Shown here: in pieces, positions 23,709-28,630 of the stretch | How the letters are laid out: each line of letters begins with the position of its first letter | How positions within the stretch are numbered: position 1 is the stretch's first letter | Origin: a virus | Virus record (IMG/VR): IMGVR_UViG_3300030106_006047 | Location: 2,115 to 33,658 of that record | DNA: 31,544 nucleotides | Direction: 5' to 3' (one strand) | Notes under the pieces: generated by a model | Told to the model about the DNA's origin: nothing | Databases searched by the model: none | What the model saw: only the letters and a program-made list of their open reading frames with translations | Position numbers and translations under genes: made by a program

Positions 23709-23860
23709 AAACGTGGCGCAAACATAGCGCGCAAGGTTGACACCGTATCCTCTGGTACATCACGCAAATGTTTAGGCACTTCACCCTCACATTTATGCTT
23801 TAAAATCTCATTAACAGGAATAGTCCTGCCACATTTTTCACATTTAGCTTTTGCTATCAT
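23705..23860 (-). CDS. Small zinc-finger-like protein (51 aa)
   Basis: ATG at 23860, TAA at 23705-23707. 'KCEKCGRTIPVNEILKHKCEG' contains CxxC (residues 7 and 10) followed by HxC (residues 22 and 24), a C2HC-type zinc knuckle. GGAGG lies seven bases before the ATG. Its first 17 bases overlap the end of the methyltransferase gene, so it is the last gene of the leftward operon. It is convergent with the oxygenase and overlaps its stop by four bases. A DNA- or protein-binding role is likely. Confidence 0.6.
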   Translation of the reverse strand: MIAKAKCEKCGRTIPVNEILKHKCEGEVPKHLRDVPEDTVSTLRAMFAPRF

Positions 23861-25613
23861 TTTCAACCTCCATATTTTGTAAAATATGTTTTATAACCTC
23901 TACTGTCCAACCGTTGCCAAGCATTTTATAGCGCTGAGTGTTTGATACATGGTTCGTGTAATTATCCGGGACTGTCTGCAAGCGCTCACATTCCAACGGT
24001 GTAAGCTTACGCCAGTGTAGTTCATCAACACTATCCCATTCATGTCTGTCATAAGATCCTCTGCCACCAGCTCTAACTGTTTTTGATTTTTCTCGCAGTT
24101 TTGACTCTTGAACCACCACACTATCTTTACCAACTGTAGTTATAGCGTTTGATTTATTATCTTTGCGTAGCTCTAACATCTGTTTAGTTTGCTTTGCAAC
24201 TGAACTACCATCCCTATCTTTTCTTTTACCATCTTTGTCGTACGCTCTGCCACGAAACGCACCACCTGTGACAACCTTTGGCTCTCTATTACCACCTTGA
24301 CAGGTATTGACCGTTGGCGATTTACCTTCTGGACTATACACTCGTTTCAGCACATCATGGCCACTAATATCTACAGCAACACCTACTTGTCTAGGCCTCG
24401 TCTCTATCATCTGTTCTTTGTTTGATGCAGTAAGCGTAGGTGATTTTCCTTGATCGCTATAAACCCTTTGTGTGCTTTCAAATACACCATCTCTATATTC
24501 AAACTCCATAATCTGTTTATCAAATACGCTTGATGTAAACCCAAGAACTTCTTTGAGCTTAAACCATATATCATCACTTGGTATAGCAAAGCTACTATCA
24601 GTTCTAAACCAATGCTCTACTTTAGTGATTGGCATATTTGTTTCATCTGCAATTTGTTTGTTAGTTTTTTTACTATTTTGTTTGTAAGCACGAAGCGCTT
24701 GTTGTAATAACAAAATATCAACCTCATGCTTTCTAACCTTTACTTCTTCTACATTCATGCCTACTTTGATAGGTTTCTGTGGAACTAAGGCCATACCATT
24801 ATTCCCAGCACCTTTGTACATAGTCGCTGTCATACACAAAGACTTCTCATCTAACTGTTTGAGATGTCTGCGATTGCGCTCTGTTTTTTTCACAGGCTTG
24901 TGCACCGGCTTACCATTATCATCACAGGCCAGGTAATTACCTTGTCTGCCGTTCTTAACATATTCCATAGCAGATAAATTACTAGCCTTTTCTTTGTTTT
25001 GGTCAATCATGCAATTTCTATCGCCATTTCTTTTAACAAACTTATCTGACATCTTAGTAAAATTATTTGGCTCTGTTTCCAATATATCTCTCAACACTAT
25101 ACCCCTATCCTCTGGTTGCTTGATACCTGGTATATTAGTCCAATAATATCTTTGTCTGGATTGAGCGCTAAGAAGCGAACTATTTATAAAAATAGGCTCA
25201 ATACCAAACGGTATCTCTGGATAACACTCCGATACTTGTTGGGATATAACTTGTAAGAATTCTTTTTTCATTCTTACATTTTCAAGTAAAAAATATTTTG
25301 GCTTAATTACTTTGAGCAAGCGTATGAACTCAAAAAACAATGCAGATCTAGGATCATCAAAAGCTAGCTGCTTACCTGCAAATGAGAAACCCTGACACGG
25401 ACTGCCTGCTAAGATCAAATCTACATCTTTGTAATCTTTTGGATCTAAATTACAAATATCGCCAACTTGTTCTATATCTGGATAGTTTGCTGCACTAACT
25501 TGCATAGCGTATTTATCAATTTCACTAGCGTAATACTTCTCTACAGGTAACCCAAGCTGATCGAGTGCAATCCGCCCACAGCTCATACCGTCAAATAAAC
25601 TTAATACTTTCAT
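23844..25613 (-). CDS. C5-cytosine DNA methyltransferase with several putative target-recognition modules
   Basis: 589 aa, longer than the usual 330-450. Motif I is 'LFDGMSCGR' (6-14), motif IV 'GSPCQGFS' with catalytic Cys73, motif VI 'ENVRM' (111-115), motif VIII 'QSRQRYYW' (151-158), motif X 'GNGWTVEVI' (566-574). Between VIII and X the variable region is about 400 residues and holds five short lookalikes of a 'xKSxTxT' element (near 257, 390, 431, 487, 509). It also has an inserted helix-turn-helix-like segment at 296-358 (QIADETNMPITKVEHWFR). Multi-specific phage methyltransferases carry several recognition modules here (family knowledge). It probably protects phage DNA from restriction. 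No partner restriction enzyme was found. Confidence 0.9.
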   Translation of the reverse strand: MKVLSLFDGMSCGRIALDQLGLPVEKYYASEIDKYAMQVSAANYPDIEQVGDICNLDPKDYKDVDLILAGSPCQGFSFAGKQLAFDDPRSALFFEFIRLLKVIKPKYFLLENVRMKKEFLQVISQQVSECYPEIPFGIEPIFINSSLLSAQSRQRYYWTNIPGIKQPEDRGIVLRDILETEPNNFTKMSDKFVKRNGDRNCMIDQNKEKASNLSAMEYVKNGRQGNYLACDDNGKPVHKPVKKTERNRRHLKQLDEKSLCMTATMYKGAGNNGMALVPQKPIKVGMNVEEVKVRKHEVDILLLQQALRAYKQNSKKTNKQIADETNMPITKVEHWFRTDSSFAIPSDDIWFKLKEVLGFTSSVFDKQIMEFEYRDGVFESTQRVYSDQGKSPTLTASNKEQMIETRPRQVGVAVDISGHDVLKRVYSPEGKSPTVNTCQGGNREPKVVTGGAFRGRAYDKDGKRKDRDGSSVAKQTKQMLELRKDNKSNAITTVGKDSVVVQESKLREKSKTVRAGGRGSYDRHEWDSVDELHWRKLTPLECERLQTVPDNYTNHVSNTQRYKMLGNGWTVEVIKHILQNMEVENDSKS

Positions 25614-25822
25614 GTCTTGTTATTATACTCCCGGATCAAAACCTCAGCGCGTCGATTCACCTCATCCGTCATCTCGTGCAATGTGTCGATCCGTTTTTGT
25701 AGATCCTCTCGTTCCAGCGGATTGGTAACTTGTGGCAGTTGATCTTCTAGATCTTCGATCTGTTGTGAACACACAATCCTTAAATGTCGTGCTACACCCT
25801 CAATCTCGTCTTTCATCTTCAT
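25610..25822 (-). CDS. Small coiled-coil protein
   Basis: 70 aa, almost entirely charged helix (IEDLEDQLPQVTNPLERE, DLQKRIDTLHEMTDEVNRRA) with heptad-like Leu/Ile spacing. It starts MKMKD, as does the next gene upstream, because both starts lie in an identical 18-base stretch. GGAGG precedes the ATG. The gene overlaps the methyltransferase start by four bases. It may be a helical accessory or regulator of the methyltransferase; no family recognised. Confidence 0.6.
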   Translation of the reverse strand: MKMKDEIEGVARHLRIVCSQQIEDLEDQLPQVTNPLEREDLQKRIDTLHEMTDEVNRRAEVLIREYNNKT

Positions 25823-25823
25823 G

Positions 25824-26060
25824 TTATTTTATCCTCCATATTCTTAAACCCTTATCTTGTTTTCTAACTGTAAATTTCATACCTCTTCTATTACCATGCT
25901 GACAAAACCTGTCTGCTGTTGTTCTATTAGGTAAAACTATAGAGTCGTTGATTTGCATGTCATCTACAATTTTTGCCCATTTACTCCAATATTTTGATGG
26001 CACTGGTACATTTTTTTCTATAAAAACTTCATAAACTTTTTTATCGTCTTTCATCTTCAT
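25824..26060 (-). CDS. Small conserved phage protein (DUF7303-like)
   Basis: 78 aa. The C-terminal part 'FCQHGNRRGMKFTVRKQDKG' followed by 'LRIWRI' matches a short motif (RGMKF...R...G.RIWR) I associate with a widespread small phage protein family of unknown function that sits in early operons. 'MQINDSIVLP' precedes it. The basic, aromatic end suggests nucleic-acid binding. GGGAGGT lies upstream of the ATG. Its first bases share an 18-base identity with the start of the downstream gene. Confidence 0.6.
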   Translation of the reverse strand: MKMKDDKKVYEVFIEKNVPVPSKYWSKWAKIVDDMQINDSIVLPNRTTADRFCQHGNRRGMKFTVRKQDKGLRIWRIK

Positions 26061-26154
26061 GGCGCTTTACCTCCCTCTCAAATAATTTATTAGACTGGTT
26101 TTGCAACGATTTCTCAACGCATTTATCGATTAAGCTCCAAAACCAATCAAGCAT
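26041..26154 (-). CDS. Possible small protein (37 aa)
   Basis: ATG at 26154, stop at 26041-26043. The ATG begins five bases after the stop of the upstream HTH-like gene, with AAGAG before it. The peptide starts MLDWFWSLIDKCVE, an amphipathic helix with two tryptophans, then is polar and charged. It overlaps the start of the next gene by 20 bases. It fills an otherwise empty gap in a tightly packed operon, but coding is not proven. Confidence 0.4.
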   Translation of the reverse strand: MLDWFWSLIDKCVEKSLQNQSNKLFEREVKRHEDERR

Positions 26155-26159
26155 CACTC

Positions 26160-26420
26160 TTAATTACTGAAAAAATCCTCTGGTTTGTATTCATTTGCTG
26201 CTTTAATTTCTAGCTTTATAGCTTCAACTCGTTTTATCATCTTCTCAAACTTTTTATCCTGTGGCATAACTCCCTTTTTTGTAAAATCTCGCAAAACTTT
26301 GGGCAGAATATCAAGAGCTTTTGCCATACTTGTATTATTGTGAAAATAATGTTTTGTCAAAAACTGTATGTCCTTATGAAGCCTTATTACTTCTATTTGT
26401 TTAATCATACTTCTAATCAT
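26160..26420 (-). CDS. HTH-like small protein, paralogue of its upstream neighbour
   Basis: 86 aa, helical and basic. It aligns end to end with the 101-aa protein encoded just upstream: KD-(I/L)-QFL near the start, a degenerate helix-turn-helix in the middle (SMAKALDILPKVLRDFTKKG), then V-x-x-IK-x-x-IK and Y-x-PE-x-FF at the end. The recognition helix is less conserved here than in the neighbour. Its ATG overlaps the neighbour's stop by four bases. Probably a regulator or a protein that pairs with the neighbour. Confidence 0.6.
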   Translation of the reverse strand: MIRSMIKQIEVIRLHKDIQFLTKHYFHNNTSMAKALDILPKVLRDFTKKGVMPQDKKFEKMIKRVEAIKLEIKAANEYKPEDFFSN

Positions 26421-26722
26421 TCTTCTTTTTCTTTATCAAAAAAAAATTTTTCTGGATCGTACTTATCGACCTCTTTAATTGCTCTTTTAATTAAATTTAC
26501 TCTCACTAAGACATGATTATAAGTTCTGTCATGCATTTTATGATTTCTTTTCAACCAATCTCCCATAACTTTGCCTGTTACGCCTAACATTCTGCCTAGA
26601 GCTGCATCCGACTTAAAAAATCTTTCTTTTAAAAACTGCAAATCCTTTTTAAGTTTCATTTCTTTAATTTCTCTGTCTAAACAAAAACCGTCATCCTCTT
26701 TAAAAATATCTGCTCCCATCAA
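26417..26722 (-). CDS. HTH-like small protein, second paralogue
   Basis: 101 aa. The middle 'AALGRMLGVTGKVMGDWLKR' reads as a helix-turn-helix of the Cro/CI type. Flanking helices (KKDLQFLKERFF and VRVNLIKRAIKEVDKY) and the ending 'YDPEKFFF' are shared with the 86-aa neighbour, so this is a tandem duplication. It overlaps both neighbours by four bases (ATGA). A DNA-binding regulator of the leftward operon, or of the divergent rightward one, is likely. Confidence 0.6.
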   Translation of the reverse strand: MMGADIFKEDDGFCLDREIKEMKLKKDLQFLKERFFKSDAALGRMLGVTGKVMGDWLKRNHKMHDRTYNHVLVRVNLIKRAIKEVDKYDPEKFFFDKEKEE

Positions 26723-26937
26723 TGCACCACCCTTGTCGCCGCATCGTCTTTATAAACCACTCCAACCTTGCGGCCATTCATTTCTTCAATCTCTTGCCAC
26801 AGCTTAAGATCCTCTGGCGCCATCTCAGACATAGCTATCTGATTGTATGGCTTGTCATGTTTCCTAGACAAGTAGCGAATAAAAATTTCTATTAACATCG
26901 GATACAAAGTATCTTTGATATGTTTTGGTTTATTCAT
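26719..26937 (-). CDS. Small hypothetical protein, first gene of the leftward regulatory operon
   Basis: 72 aa. 'IFIRYLSRKHDKPYNQIAMSE' and 'PEDLKLWQEIEEMNGRKVG' are helical; the end is beta-like. GAGGGA lies eight bases before the ATG. It is the first gene after the divergent promoter region. No recognised family, though the first half could form a small helical DNA- or protein-binding domain. Confidence 0.6.
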   Translation of the reverse strand: MNKPKHIKDTLYPMLIEIFIRYLSRKHDKPYNQIAMSEMAPEDLKLWQEIEEMNGRKVGVVYKDDAATRVVH

Positions 26938-26971
26938 AATAATTTTCCCTCAAAATTAACTTACAAAAAAC

Positions 26972-27025
26972 AATATACTAAATTTTATAAATAGTTGCAA
27001 ATATCTGCTCATTTGTTATTATTGT
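26972..27025. promoter_or_regulatory. Bidirectional TTGCAA promoter
   Basis: TTGCAA (26995-27000) reads the same on both strands. Rightward it is 16 bases from TATTAT (27017-27022). Leftward it is 17 bases from TATATT (26977-26972 on the minus strand). One box can thus act as -35 element for both the operon at 27058 and the operon at 26937. A 16-base stretch (26988-27003) is identical to 14711-14726. Confidence 0.6.
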
Positions 27026-27057
27026 ATCGTGAGTAACAAATTTTTTATGGAGGGACT

Positions 27058-27258
27058 ATGAAAAACAAAAAAGTTTTATTTATTGATAAGTGGAATGATG
27101 TTTGTGAGGGCATCATTATCGACAACAACTATAAACACGAGGATCTACCACACCTAGACTGCGTGCTTGTCGAAACGACTTCTGAGCTGCATGGAGAACC
27201 ATTTACTTTTCAATCTGTCATTGAAAGAGATCAAATTATTACTAAGGAAGCAGTATGA
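27058..27258 (+). CDS. Small hypothetical protein
   Basis: 66 aa, acidic, with beta strands (KVLFIDKWNDVCEGIIID, 'CVLVETTSEL'). A strong GGAGGGA precedes the ATG. It is the first gene of a rightward operon ending in the serine recombinase, with each start overlapping the previous stop (ATGA). No family recognised. Confidence 0.65.
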   Translation: MKNKKVLFIDKWNDVCEGIIIDNNYKHEDLPHLDCVLVETTSELHGEPFTFQSVIERDQIITKEAV

Positions 27259-27518
27259 ACGTCAAAGAAGATACTATGAAAAATCTTGTTTTTATTGTAA
27301 AAGAGTGGGCCAGAACACAAGATCTTAAAGAAATTGCAGAACTATATAATGATGCAAAAAATGACGAGAGAATGAAACAGACACTAGATGACGGTGGCAA
27401 ATGTTGGAATATTGACCACGGTCTAGGTCTTGGCGCTACTGACTGGCTGTTTGAAACTAGAAACATTTTAAGAATGATTAAACGTGGTGAGATTAAGTTT
27501 GAGGAGAAGGCAATATGA
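27255..27518 (+). CDS. Small hypothetical protein
   Basis: 87 aa, helical and soluble (KNLVFIVKEWARTQDLKEIA, 'DWLFETRNILRMIKRG'), with a Gly-rich centre 'DDGGKCWNIDHGLGLGATDW'. It overlaps both neighbours by four bases. AAGGAAG precedes the start. No recognised family. Confidence 0.6.
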   Translation: MNVKEDTMKNLVFIVKEWARTQDLKEIAELYNDAKNDERMKQTLDDGGKCWNIDHGLGLGATDWLFETRNILRMIKRGEIKFEEKAI

Positions 27519-27811
27519 AAAAATGGTGGGTTTACATAAACGGCTATAGGGTTGTTGAGACCAAGTCTATTGGATATAAGTGGGTGCGTTATAGAACATC
27601 TGAAAACTCTCTTTTTAGAAGAATCAAAAGAAGCGAGTGGGACAAGGCGTGCATTAGACCATTAGAAGAACAACAACACAGACTACACATTCGCAATCTA
27701 GCTGATGACTTAAATATATCTAATGTAAAAAAATCAAGGAAAAAATTTGGTTGGTCTTACAAGACTTTTACAGAATTAGAATCTGAGGTAATTGATAAGG
27801 AGGCAATATGA
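27515..27811 (+). CDS. Small basic hypothetical protein
   Basis: 98 aa, rich in Lys, Arg and Trp. The first half is beta-like (KKWWVYINGYRVVE); the second half contains 'NLADDLNISNVKKSRKKFGW', which could be a helix-turn-helix. It directly precedes the recombinase with a four-base overlap, so a recombination directionality or DNA-binding accessory factor is a reasonable guess, no more. Confidence 0.6.
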   Translation: MKKWWVYINGYRVVETKSIGYKWVRYRTSENSLFRRIKRSEWDKACIRPLEEQQHRLHIRNLADDLNISNVKKSRKKFGWSYKTFTELESEVIDKEAI

Positions 27812-28599
27812 TTGAGCCAAGAAAACAAGTAAACCATATCTACGGCTATATCAGAGTATCGTCTGAGCAACAGGTCAAAGACGGCTCTTCACTCGAAGAA
27901 CAAAAAAGATCGATTGAGGAGTTTGTCGCTAACAAATATGGTGGGAGGAAAGTTGACAAGTTCTTTACCGACGCTGGTATCAGTGGCATGAAGCCATTAT
28001 TAGAGCGACCAGGCTCTAGGGAGCTGACCGACGTTATGGACGCCAACGATGTGATAGTAGCAACCAAATTAGACAGGCTCGCAAGATCTTTTCTCGAAAT
28101 GCTGAACATGATACCTACGCTTGAGGAGACCGGTATCACACTGTATTTCTGCGATATGTTCAATGATATACCTGTGGTTTTACCTAAAGAAAAAGCCAAA
28201 ACAGGCCTAGAGGCAAAGATGGATATGACAAGGATCGCTAACCAACAACTGGTCACCAATATGGCCATGTTTGCTGAGATTGAAAGAGAAACGATTATGT
28301 CAAGACTCAACGGCGGCAAACTTGTCTACGCAGAAAAAGGCTATTCTATTGGCGGTAAAACGCCGTTTGGTTATCGCAAGGAGTATGACGACTCTGGCAG
28401 TAGACGCAGAACCAAGCTAGTGCCCATACCTGAGGAGTTTGCAGTGCTGAAACATATTTGGGCGTTACGCGAAAAAGGCTTAGGTGCAAGGAAAATAGCC
28501 AAACAGATCCAAAGCTCTCATCCCGGCTATGAGGATTTTCCGTATCACAAGGTCCACAGGATCCTAAAACGTAAGTTCCAAGGACTGCACCACGAATAG
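27808..28599 (+). CDS. Serine site-specific recombinase, short form
   Basis: 263 aa. 'YGYIRVSSEQQVKDGSSLEE' carries the catalytic Ser of the resolvase/invertase family, 'VIVATKLDRLARS' the conserved DRLARS arginine motif, and 'FAEIERETIMSRLNGG' the E-helix end. A recombinase-type domain follows (GGKTPFGYRK to 'KVHRILKRKFQGL'). There is no zinc ribbon or long coiled coil, so it is longer than a DNA invertase (about 190 aa) and much shorter than a large serine integrase. It could invert a segment, resolve multimers or integrate. No paired crossover sites were identified by eye. Confidence 0.85.
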   Translation: MIEPRKQVNHIYGYIRVSSEQQVKDGSSLEEQKRSIEEFVANKYGGRKVDKFFTDAGISGMKPLLERPGSRELTDVMDANDVIVATKLDRLARSFLEMLNMIPTLEETGITLYFCDMFNDIPVVLPKEKAKTGLEAKMDMTRIANQQLVTNMAMFAEIERETIMSRLNGGKLVYAEKGYSIGGKTPFGYRKEYDDSGSRRRTKLVPIPEEFAVLKHIWALREKGLGARKIAKQIQSSHPGYEDFPYHKVHRILKRKFQGLHHE

Positions 28600-28618
28600 A
28601 AAAAGTTAGCGTTTCAGT

Positions 28619-28630
28619 TATAATCATGGA
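28619..28630 (+). promoter_or_regulatory. Leaderless-type promoter for the 445-aa gene
   Basis: TATAAT (28619-28624) ends six bases before the ATG at 28631, so transcription should begin at or next to the start codon. No ribosome binding site is present in the remaining bases. The same geometry is seen at 13962 and 20640. Confidence 0.5.

Noticed and set aside
13975-25613. Idea that the oxygenases are TET/JBP-like and modify methylcytosine made by the methyltransferase
   Set aside because: The oxygenases look like prolyl/lysyl hydroxylase and PKHD types, not TET, and are in different operons from the methyltransferase; kept only as a remote possibility.
27846-28319. 157-codon leftward frame
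   Set aside because: Antisense to the serine recombinase catalytic domain, whose sense frame has all family motifs.
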